Shown in pieces: positions 24,390 to 35,300 of a DNA stretch of 64,000 nt (position 1 is its first letter; each line of letters begins with the position of its first letter). The position numbers and the translations under genes are program-made. The stretch is taken from contig CM070910.1 of the NCBI GenBank assembly GCA_036417435.1, positions 69,720,784-69,784,783 of the forward strand, given 5' to 3'. Source of the stretch: Inia geoffrensis (Eukaryota; Chordata; Mammalia; Artiodactyla; Iniidae). The notes beneath the pieces were generated by a model, which did not search any database, had not been told where the DNA came from, and was given only the letters and a program-made list of their open reading frames with translations.

Positions 24390-25107
24390 CAGACATACCT
24401 GTTTTATTGCTCTTTGCTTTACTGCACTTCACAAATACTGCATTTTTTACAAACTGAAGGTTTGTGGCAACCCTGTGTCAAGCAAGTCTATCGGGGCCAT
24501 TTCTTCAATAGCATTTGCTCACTTCACGTCTGTGCCACATTTGTAATTCTTGCAGTATCTCAAACTTATTATTCTATTTGTTATGGTGGTCTGTGATCAG
24601 TGATCTTTGATGTTATTCCTGCCAAAAGATTACAACTAGCTGAAGGCTCAGATGATGGTTAGCGTTTTTTAACAATAAAGCATTTTTAAATTTTTTTGAC
24701 TATAGCTGTTTTTGAGTAATGTGTTAATTTCTGCTGTGTAGAGCAAAGTGAATCAGTTATACACATACACATATCCCCTTTTTTGGATTCCCTTCCCGCT
24801 TAGGTCACCACAGAGCACCGAGTTCCCTGTGCTCTACGGCAGGTTCTCACTGGCTGTCTGTTTTATACACAGCAGTTTATGTGTGTCAGTCATTCTCCCA
24901 ATTCATCCCACTGCCCCCGCAACAAAGTATTTTTAAAGTGTGCACATTGTTTTTCAGATGTGATGCTACTGCATACTTAACGGATTAGAGTGTAAACATA
25001 ACTTTTATACACACTGGGAAACCAAAAAGTTTGTGTGACTCTATTGCGATATTTGCTTGATTGCAGTGTTCTGGAACTTAACCCATAGTATCTCTGAGGT
25101 ACGCCTG
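24390..25107. mobile_element. Tigger1-like DNA transposon, internally deleted, with nested L1
   Basis: Both ends of Tigger1 are present as an inverted terminal repeat: left CAGACATACCTGTTTTATTG and right end ...TCTCTGAGGTACGCCTG, bounded by the TA dinucleotides typical of mariner/Tc1-type insertion (24388-24389 and 25108-25109). The internal stretches 'aaactgaaggtttgtggcaa', 'gtcaagcaagtctatcgggg' and 'gatcagtgatctttgatgtt' on the left, and 'ctgggaaaccaaaaagtttg' on the right, match the family. The transposase region is missing, so it cannot move by itself. A short L1 interrupts it at 24691-24923. Confidence 0.93.
24691..24923 (-). mobile_element. L1 fragment nested in Tigger1, antisense
   Basis: The minus strand carries the L1 3' region phrases 'cacagggaactcggtgctct' and 'cagcagaaattaacac'. 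It is flanked by AAAGCATTTTTAAA (24677-24690) and AAAGTATTTTTAAA (24924-24937), a 14-bp target-site duplication with one mismatch, so it inserted into the older transposon. Confidence 0.85.
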
Positions 25108-25448
25108 TATATTGTCTTGGTAAACAGCATCATCATTCACAATTACCTAAGCCAGAAAGTAAAGAATTTTATGATAATCTATTTCTCACATCTGAACCCC
25201 TCTCTACCAATTCCTCCTCACTGGCACTTAAAATATGCTCCATTTGTAAAAACTAGTTGGAATCCATAACACTCTCCAGCTACCATTCTATCTTCTCTTT
25301 CACAACCAACTTTCCAAAAATAGGTGTGTACACTTGCTCTCTACATCCCTCAAAACTGGCTTCCATTCAAACTACGTAATTGCCAAGGTAACTACTTACT
25401 TTCTTACCACTAAAGCCAGAGGATGCTTTGTCTCATGATTTTTCCTCT
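25108..25448. other. Non-coding, pyrimidine-rich spacer
   Basis: No gene is seen. The C/T-rich plus strand suggests an old antisense interspersed repeat, split from 25680-26040 by the SINE at 25461. Confidence 0.4.
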
Positions 25449-25460
25449 TAATCTACTTTT

Positions 25461-25667
25461 GTTTGTTTTTTTTGCGGTACACGGGTCTCTCACTGTCGTG
25501 GCCTCTCCCGTTGCGGAGCACAGGCTCCGGACGCGCAGGCTCAGCGGCCATGGCTCACGGGCCCAGCCTCTCCGCGGCATGTGGGATCCTCCCAGACCGG
25601 GGCACGAACCCGCGTCCCCTGCATCGGCAGGCGGACTCTCAACCACTGAACCACCAGGGAAGCCCCC
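25461..25667 (-). mobile_element. CHR-type SINE, antisense
   Basis: The tRNA-like head with B-box-like GGTTCGTGCCC is on the minus strand, with the GC-rich body and an A-tail to the left. A 12-bp duplication TAATCTACTTTT lies at 25449-25460 and 25668-25679. Confidence 0.95.
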
Positions 25668-25679
25668 TAATCTACTTTT

Positions 25680-26041
25680 AAATACTGAGTCCCTCAGAGT
25701 TCAGCCCTGGGCCCTTTCTATGCACTTTTTCCTATAGCCAATCACCCATTCATAAAACTGCTCCTCTTCCCGTCTCACCTACGTGAACAAATGGTATTTC
25801 TTCAACTACTTATTCAAGGCAGAACCCTGGAAATCTCTACTTCTCCCCTCCTCTTCCTTTCCCATAACTCATAATGACCAAATCCTCTCAAATATTTTTA
25901 GTCTCTCCAGTCCATCCACCTTTCTCCTTCAGCCATCACCACTCCACACCGACAGTACCCTCTCTCCCCTGGATGACTTGGACAGCCTTAACTGGTCTAC
26001 TTGAATTCCCCACTGGAATGTTCTCACCAGAGTGAACTTTT
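25680..26041. other. Pyrimidine-rich old repeat remnant
   Basis: No gene is seen. The C/T-rich plus strand looks like the continuation of the old repeat interrupted by the preceding SINE. Confidence 0.4.
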
Positions 26042-26055
26042 AAAACTGCAAATGT

Positions 26056-26330
26056 GGGGCTTCCCTGGTGGCACAGTGGTTAAGAACCCGCCTGCCAATG
26101 CAGGGAACATGGGTTCGCTTCCTGGTCCGGGAGGATCCCACGTGCCATGGAGCAACTAAGCCCGTGCACCACAACTACTGAGCCCGCGCACCCTAGAGCC
26201 CACACACCACAACTATTGAAGCTTGCGTGCCTCGATCCCATGCTCTGCAACGAGAAGCCACCACAATGAGAAGCCCACACACCACAAAGAAGAGCAGCCT
26301 CTGCCCAAAAGTAGATTTTAAAAACCCCAC
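26056..26330 (+). mobile_element. Long CHR-type SINE, sense
   Basis: Head GGGCTTCCCTGGTGGCACAG, long body ('gcacaccacaactactgagc', 'cgagaagccaccacaatgag') and A-rich end. Flanked by AAAACTGCAAATGT (26042-26055) and AAAACTGCAGATGT (26331-26344), one mismatch. Confidence 0.94.
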
Positions 26331-26344
26331 AAAACTGCAGATGT

Positions 26345-29300
26345 AAAAATCTTATTCTTTTGCTTGAAACCCAAATGTGAACCCAGGATGAAGTCCAATA
26401 CAATTAGGTCTAAGACACAGTGTGATGTGGTCCTTGCTTACTTCAAACACTATCAGTTTTTTGTTTTGTTTGTTTATCATTTTCTCAAGTTATTCCTACC
26501 ATTCCTACCAGTTTTTCAGTTTCCCCTTAGCCTGGAGCTTTCTCTGCCTTGCTTCCTCCAATACCTCTTTCTTTCGTGAAGTCTTCATTAACTGCTTCCC
26601 CTCACTACAGACCATGCAGTATCATATTCTCACCCTATTATATATTCTTACAGTACCCCTAGAACTAGTAATGACAGTAATTGTGTACTTCTGAGCTCCA
26701 TGAGAGTTTGAGTCAAGTTTTCTTCAACTTCCATTTAAGCATTCAATAAAATTTTACTACTGCTAAGTACATATTATGTTTAAGGTACTGGACTAGGTGC
26801 TTGGCATAAAGCAGTGGGGTCGATCTAACTAGAAAGATTTCTGCCCCTGTGCAACCTATAGGTTGGTTTTGCAGCAGTGGTGGTGGCGGTGTGGGATTTA
26901 AGCACGGCAGGAAAAAAGCCATTACAACTCAAGATGACTGCTATCAAGGAAGGTGAGTGCTGTAATGGAATAACTGGCCGAGGTGCTAGAGAACCTAACT
27001 TGAGAAACCTAGGTAGTGACTTCAGACAGAGTACTGGGAAAGGAACAGGTTGAAGGCGGGGTGGGGAAAATGACTTTGATATGACATGATATGCCTATGA
27101 GATAGGCAGCTGAACATGAAAGCCTGGAACTATAAAAAGTTTGGTGCTAGGGTTATGTGCTTAGGTGTGACAGGTACACTGATAATACTAAGCTCCACAG
27201 AATGGACACCGTCCAAAGTGAGTGTAGAGTCACACAAGGAGCCAAAGGTCCAGGTCCTGGAAGAGGAACTAGGATTGGAGTCAGTGATGGAGCAGGCAGA
27301 AACTGCTGCTGTTAAGGATAAGGAGAAAGCCAAGAGAAGATGCCAAGAAAACCAAGGGAGAATACTTCAAAGAGGAAGTCCTCAACCCTACTGAATGCTC
27401 CTGATGCAGTAAATGAGGGCAGAAAAAGAACCTACAGGTATGACAGCATGGAAGAGACTGGTGATCCTGATGAAAGCACTTTCAGCAAAGTTGTAGGGAC
27501 ACACAAAGTGGTAGTAAATGAAAAATGGAGGCAACTCAGATTAGTTATGATGGGAACTAAATAAAAGGGGTTATAGTTGGATGGGATCAAATGACCACTC
27601 TCTGCCCTTTCTTTCAAGAACAGTAGCTATTAGGGACATATTATGAGCTGTTGGAAAGGATATAAGAAAAAAGGAAGATTGATGAAACAAGAGTAGTTAA
27701 TTCAAGGTTTCTGAGAAGGTGAGGAGGTATTGGCTTTTGACAAGTAGAAGAGAGTGCAGATATAGATGGGTTTGTAAATTTAGTGATGAAATTTGAGAAA
27801 GTTCCTGTCAAATTTTTGTATTTTCTCAGCAGAAAAAAAAAAAGAGTACATCAATCATTTAAGTTTGTGGAAACAAGTTGTTAACAATAAAACTGCAGAA
27901 AAATTGCCAGTTTTGAGCCTATTTAAGTTTTGAGATTATAAACCTGCCTAACAATTTTCTCCCATTCAACTGCTCAAGAGTAGACAGAAAACTGCGTTTT
28001 TTCCAGATCACGACATAAAGGGAGGTGCACGGGTAAGGTCTGAGGATATTTGCAAAGTGGGATCTAGTCTCTAAGCCAGACAAGCTGAGGGCAGGGGGTG
28101 AACTGATGAATAGTGAGCAAGTGGTAGCATTGTTAGTCGTAATGAGGTAGAAATACTTTTTAATAGAGGTATCTCGAGCAGATGAGCTGGAGAAAGATTG
28201 TGGTTGGAGAAAGCGAATCTGAATTCCAGATTTGGAAGTGATACAGGTTTCGATTATGTCAAAGCGTAGAGCTCCCATTTATGGAGCGATCACTGAAATG
28301 AGAGGCACCTCTAATGAGCAAGTTCATCAGGAAATAAAATTTTGTTCACTGACTGGTAGTGTTGGGCGGCATAGGTAGTAAGTGACAAATATAAAAATTA
28401 AAAACACTGATATGGAGAATGAACATGTGACACTTCATTACAGAGTGATCCGGGTGGCTCTCTGATGAGGTGACATTTAAGCTTTACTATACAAATAGAG
28501 GAATAAGCATTCCAGACCAGGAGTAAATATGTGTAAAGCCCTTGAAGTGGTGGTGGTGGTGGGGGAAGCTTAGTATGTGCTCCAGGAGATGGAAGCATCT
28601 GGAAAATGGGAAGTAGCATAAGAATGTCTGGAGAGGTTGGCAGGGACTTTGAGTGAAGAGACTGGATTTTAATCAAAGTGTACTTACTGTTCAGTAAATA
28701 TTATTTGGATGTAGGGTGATGAAACATTAACAACCAATACAGCAGGGGAATCAATCCAAATGGAATGGATAAACGGACCAATCAGAATAATCACCATGTG
28801 TAAACAGCTGGTACAGGTGCACTGGTGCACACCTGCTGATCACGAGCCCTGGCTGAATGAATGACATTTTAGATGGCTGTTTCCCAAAGCATGTTCCTTA
28901 AATCACTAACTTAGTGGGATATACCTATGAATTAACATTAAAAAAAAAATGTTGTCATTTAAGTCTGAAGAATTCCCACTTTGTAACAGTTAACATCTTT
29001 TCTGTACAGCAGAACCTCTCAGTCTTCAATATGCGGATGTGCACTTGATTCGTTAAGGGGGGCTACAGCACGCAGTTTAGAAAACGGCTTTCATCACTGC
29101 CATCACCTTACCACCCACTGCTAGCACACTAAACATTTTGAAAAAGGCTGCCTTACTGCTCCACTTCTTGACACCTCTCACATTCATTAGTCTCTTTCTC
29201 AACTCCAGTAACATTCTTTTTTCTGGCGCCCATCAATTTTTGCACGGAGTATTTCAAGTCTCCCTGCTCTTAACCTCCAACTTATCCAACCTATCCTCTA

Positions 29301-30499
29301 TACAGTGCCAATTATCTTTCTAAAATCGGTACCTGATCAAACGGCTCAACTGAAATGCATTCAGTAACCACTTGAAAAACGAAACACAGTAAAGACTAAA
29401 TGTGGCAAACAAGAACCTTCACGACCTGGCCCATCAGCCTCCCCGCTTCAGCTTCTCCAACTCCCTATCTTTCCACACAGACCACCTGCAATACCGCAAA
29501 CGCACTTTGCCGCTTCCTATCTCCTGCCTAGAATTCCCTTCCCCTCTGTACAGCCGCCGACCACTCATTGATCTTTCAAGACCCATCTTTCTAGAAACAC
29601 TCATAACCACCTACCTCTTTTTCCCTGAAAAACAGAGCATTCTCTCCTTGATGTCTCTAGCTTTCATGTGCTTTTATCTTAATAACTATAGCAACTGTTT
29701 GCTTACCTGATGATCAAAATTTGCCTTTGTAAAACTCTGTCCAGCCATTTAAAATATTTAATTATGCTGAATTTAACATTGCTGAAAATTTCTCAAACTG
29801 TTACATTTCACTTAATGATGTATTCTGAATAACATGTTTTGGTCTGTAAGATTCAAATTCTCTTGAGTTTAGAAGAGGGAAAAAAATCCATTTTTCAAAT
29901 GATGAAAACTTAGGCAAATTTACACTGTAAGAAGAAAATATCTCAAAGACAAGAGATTGAGGAAAATTATACCATGAAAAATATATACTTTTTGATACTT
30001 TTTTAATACTTAGGCATTACATTCTGTATCAAATTTTACCAACATGCTGTTGTTCTATAAATTCATTATTTTATACCATAATTTGATTTTTCTGTTCCAT
30101 GCTAAAAAGCCCACTATTCCATAATTACTTTTAGCATACAGTACCTGGAAGATAAAAAAAATTAACTCAATGTTGGCAAACTGCCCGCCCCACCCCCCCA
30201 ACATGTAGGAGAACAATTACAGAAGTTCTAGTGGTTAATTTTCTTAAGCTAATGAGCAAAAGAAAAGCCCCAGTACACTGGCATTTTCCCTTAGCACGCT
30301 CATCACTACATTCATCAGAAATAAACCTACTTACTGCTGTACTATACAGGGCAGTTTGCCAAATGCCTACCTTTAAGATCTAGGTCAACTTCTAAGAAAA
30401 CTGTACGGAAACATTCAATTGTTAACAAAAATTTAATATTAAAATGACTCAAAGTTATTATTAATTTAGAAAAAAACATGTATTAATCACCCATAAGAA
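26345..30499. other. Intergenic old-repeat tract between the two gene 3' ends
   Basis: No gene is seen. From about 26700 to 28690 the plus strand is purine-rich and carries phrases of an old dispersed repeat ('ggtactggactaggtgcttgg', 'gaggtgacatttaagc', 'aataagcattccagaccag', 'gtgtaaagcccttgaag'). From 29130 to 29700 the strand is pyrimidine-rich ('tcatgtgcttttatc', 'ctttcaagacccatctttc'). Open frames such as 27116-27394 and 28398-28676 follow this composition and lack start, splice and similarity support. Confidence 0.55.
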
Positions 30500-32391
30500 C
30501 AACTTTTATTTTAATAAATAACAGTGGGCTTACCAAAGGATAGGGATTTTAATGTGTCAAGTTTTATGCATATTGGTAATAAACCTTAAGGAGGTGAAAC
30601 CAACTATTCAATATAACCCATTCGGCCCTAAAAATAAAACTATAATACTTTAATAATAAAACTTAAAAAAATATTTTCCAAAAGAAAATAATTCACTCCT
30701 TGACCATGCTTATTTATTCAGAGTACCAGCAATTTCAGTTAATGTTAAGTGCTTCATTTTTCCTGTAAGTCTGATGTTGCACAGGGAATATACATTTTCA
30801 TATCACAATATCATCAATATCTCAGGCTAATAATATTGTGAATGCAACTGGTTTATAACAAACAAAGTCAAAAATCAATGCTACTATTTATGGCAAACAG
30901 AAACAAAAGTAAATTTGAAAGGATGTTTTCTTTTGTTTCCAGTACTGATTTTAATTGGAATTCAAAGGAAGGTAATAAACTCTCCTGAAATAACCTCTAT
31001 CTCTGGCCGTAAATCCACAGTATAAATATGGTGAATAAAGCTAATCTCTAAGAGCTAACTATATACTGAATAACCAAAATAATCAATTGTAACAACTAAT
31101 ACTGCTCTGGAAGACCAATCTAATGAAAAAAGTATCATTAGATATGGTGGGAAAATACAGACAAATCTGTACAATCTAACATCTATAAACAGTAAAATCA
31201 AAACATCCAACTTCCTTATAGAAAGTGTTTCATCTATGTAATTATAAATGTTTAAGGACTCTTGCATTTTATAAACACAAGATGGGCTCACTTTGATGAT
31301 ACCAATTTTAAGATTTATAAAAATGTTTAAAAAAATCTTTCCACAAAAATTTATACAGTTTAAAGCTATACACCAATCTATAAATCTCAGAAAATGGGGG
31401 GAAAAAACAAATAAAACCCAAAAACCTTTATAAGATCACATGTATAAAACAAGAAATGAAATGTGATTTTATTTAAGGCAATACTGGGCTACTTCACAAA
31501 TCACCACCTCAAATATTTACACTGCTCCACACTACTAGTTTCTATCACATTCACAAAGGATTTTTTTTTAAATACCAAATGTTTAAAATCTTTGATGTAG
31601 TAAATTCTTTATTCACATTTCCATTATATTTCATGGAATCATAGTAACTATATCCAATTAGAAGCACTGAAAAGAAAACTGCAGCTATAGGAAATTGCTA
31701 AAGAATCTGCTTTAATTTCACATGAGTACCACCCAAAAAATCCTGGAGGGTAAATTTACAAAGCAGAGCAAGGTGTTGATATAACGTGCCTACTTTGTGA
31801 AAAGTAATTTTTTGAGATAGTCTTGTAAATAAATGTTTTATGTAAAAATCAATGAACTATGGCAGAGTTTCTAGTTTCAGTTAAAAAAATTCTTAATTTA
31901 AAACAATAAAAGAACAGTTTTAAAAACTTGATCACTTAGTTAAAAATTAAAATTCCAAATATAAATGTGTCATTTAATAGTTTAGACTTACACACTGCTG
32001 GTGGCAGCAAATGATTTACAATAATAAATATATACAAAAAAGGTATCTACAGAGTACTGTTACACATGAGCAGTGACCTGGTGAAACATATCAATCACAC
32101 AGATAATTCAGTTTAGTTCATGGAAAGGGCAACTGGCTGATAGAAATTTGAGGTTTAGCTCAACTATTTACAGTAACTGAAATATTGATTCTGTTCCTCA
32201 AGTCCCATAGGGATAATAAAAAGTTTTACATGACAAATGTCATGCTGACTTTTTTTCCTTTTTTTCTCTTTTGGCCAGGTTAATTCATGTCAGCAACAAC
32301 AAAAGAAAATCAAAAAAGTTACACAATTCTAGCATGCTTGATGGCTATTTAAAATAAAACTGTAAATAATGTATTAAAAGCACATGAGTTA
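30500..32391 (-). other. ZNF292: Presumed ZNF292 3' UTR, free of SINE and L1 copies
   Basis: An AT-rich stretch after the ZNF292 stop codon, with no recognisable transposon, in contrast to the spacer to its left. Reverse-strand AATAAA hexamers occur at 31608-31613, 31468-31473, 30713-30718 and 30505-30510. The left limit is set by the last of these and is a guess; the true end may be near 30000. Confidence 0.5.
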
Positions 32392-35300
32392 TCAGTTCTG
32401 CCCTCTCCCCGTGGCTTTGCCCATACTGATTTCTTTCATAACAGACACATCTGGATCATTTGAACGCACTTCAAGTTTTTTCAGACTGACGGTAGGTTTC
32501 ATTTCCTGAAGTTGCTTTAAGACAAGCTCAGTGCAATTTTTAAGAGTCTTGTCTAAAACAATTTTTACATTATCACTGCACTGAAGCTGTGATGGATTGG
32601 CAAACTGTACAAAGGTTTCACTTTCTTTACAAGAACATATATGATTTCCACTAGTCACAGCAGTCTTGTCAACATTTTTTCTTGCATTTGAATGGGATCC
32701 TTTTTTATTCCCACTATTTGGATGGTCTTTGTCAGTATTTTTCTTCTGCTTCACTGCAGACTCCTCAAGAAACTTCAGAAATGACACTTCGAATCCCATT
32801 GGTTTAAATGAGCTCCAGTCAAAAGATGCAGGATGCTCCTCAGTGGTTTGTATTGCAACAGCGGTTTCTTCTTCCTTGTGCATACTACTGAACTCAACTG
32901 CCGGTGCTGGTTCGGCTTTTTCAACTTTCCTCTTTTTGTTTTGGGAGACATTTTTCTCTTTATTAACTCTCTTCAAATTACTTCCTTTTTGTTTTTCTGA
33001 CTGGCAGGGGTTATCTTCCTGAAAATCTTTACTAACATTTGAAGAGGTCTGAGCTTGGGTCTCCACACTTGTGTTGTCTTCATTTATTAATTTGGTAATA
33101 AATAATTCTGTTAGCTCATCCACTTCATCTTTTTCATTTTTTTCAACTTCCTTCTGTGGAACTACAGTTGTTCCTGAGTTATCACTGCTCTCTGATATAC
33201 CCGTGTCAGAATCTTTCACATCACTCTTTTCAACTTCTTGCTCAGAAGTTTCCTTTAATTGTGAGTTGCAACACCGTTTGAAGACAATGAGAAGATTGCG
33301 GTGTTGTGATGTAAATGCCTTAGATAATTTATGGCATTTATAATGTCTAATTATATTGCTTTCGCTTGTAACGACTGACGTACACCCCTTTATCATACAT
33401 GGATACTGGGTGACAAATCTGCTCGTACACTCAGATAAGGCATCATTTCTAGCCTTTATAGAATATACATGCTTCCCACGTTTCAGAGAATAAGGCTTAT
33501 TTTCTTCAATCTGCACAATCTTTGCAGTCTTGTTTTCCAAATTATTTTTTTTCTTTCGTTTGGTCTTAGGCATTTTGGTTCCTTCCCTTCCAGATCTGTA
33601 TTTTGTCCCCCGGTGTTTAGACTTTGTCTTTTCTTGGTTTGCCTTGCTTGATATATTTTCCTGACCAGGTGTTAATCTTCTTGGCCGAATCAGATGAGCT
33701 TTATGTTTGTCATTATGCTTATTAAAAATGTGTCGGAGGAGATTGGACCGGGTCGCATATATTCGGTCACAGCCTTCACAGTCACACTTGTATATGCCAT
33801 CTTCTTCAGTTTTACTTCCCCTTGCCCCAATTCCATGATCTGCCTCAAGATGAACAACATAGTTCAAGTATGTGGTAAATGAAGATTTACACTCTGACTG
33901 ATCACATGGAAATTTCCCAACATCCACCGAAGCAGTCATACTTTCAATTTCCTCAGGAGACATCTCGTGAAGTTTCATGTAGTGTTGTATTAGGCCGGTA
34001 ATTGCTTGGAAAATTCGAGAGCAGTCACTCACCTGACATCGAAATTCTTTCACAGTGTGTTTAGTTTCAATTTCTTCACTGTCTTTACCAGCTTCGCTTT
34101 CCTCTTCAACCTCTGCAGAAAATGCAGGTAGATCTGATTTGTGTACAGCCTGGTAATGCAGAATTAAGTTTTGCTGTATTGTAAAGGCAGCAAAGCAACC
34201 CTGATGAACACATCGATAAGGTCTGTAGGGACTGTATCTTGTGGGAAACTCAAGAGGCTGAGAAACTGTCTTCTTGCGTTTTCTCTCCTCCTTTTCTTTT
34301 TTATGTCTCCTAACTTTCCGTCCTTTGGTTTGTACATTTGTGAGAGAATTTGTATTACATTGTTCTGAAGTAACGGCAATCACTTGAGAAGAACTTTCTG
34401 TTTTATCAGGACTTTTTTTTTCTAGAAGTTGTTTTTCTGGGATCACTGCTATATTACTGAGGGTATTTTCCTTCATTGCACCCAATTCTAAAGCAGGCTG
34501 GAATTCCCTTTTATTTTCCTCTGTCATAGCTAGCTGTCTTTTTACTTGTGTAATTCGTGGGGCTGACGAATTTTCACTCTGAGATTTTCTTCCATAAGGC
34601 CTTTTTATTTTTAACTTTACCATTTCTTCTGTTGTAAAATGATGTACCAACTGACAGTGTGCCCGGAGATTCGAATTTCTTGTAAATGTCTTTGTACATG
34701 TAGGTACTACACATTTAAATGGAGCAAATTTCAACTGATTCTTCTTAATTTCAAGAATCATCTCGGGAGTGTACTGATGAATTTTACCATAGTGCTTAAA
34801 CAGTGCATCTTTTGTCATAGCACTGTAATTACAGCCTTGGTTTTGACACACAAAGGGTTTATTAACTCTGTCATTAAACTGAATGTTGGTTATCATTTCA
34901 GAAACTGGCTGAACAAGTGTGACATTTGGAATTGATTTAACAGGAGTGGGAGTCAGTGTCACTGATGTATTTATCAGTACACACTGGGGTGCTGGAGAGG
35001 ACAGGTCGTTTTCTAATTTTAATTTCTGTAAGCCTTCTAAAATCTCCTGTACTTGATCCTCCTTATGTAATATTTCAGGCTGAGGAATGTTACTTTTTGT
35101 CGGCATGACACCTATGAAGGAGGAAAACTGAGAAGAATCGGATAATTTGTTATTTTGTACAGTGTTTACTGAAGGAAGCTGTATGTTATAATTTATTTGA
35201 GCATTCTGTGATGTTTCACCAATACCCTGAGATCCACTTTTTACCTCAAGTATTTGAGAATTCATAGCACTTTTAATAATTTCAAGAGTCTTTTCAAAGT

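Noticed and set aside
27116..27564. Two overlapping plus-strand frames rich in Glu and Lys (92 and 74 codons)
   Set aside because: They follow the purine-rich composition of an old repeat. There is no recognisable domain, and the frames break within 300 bases.
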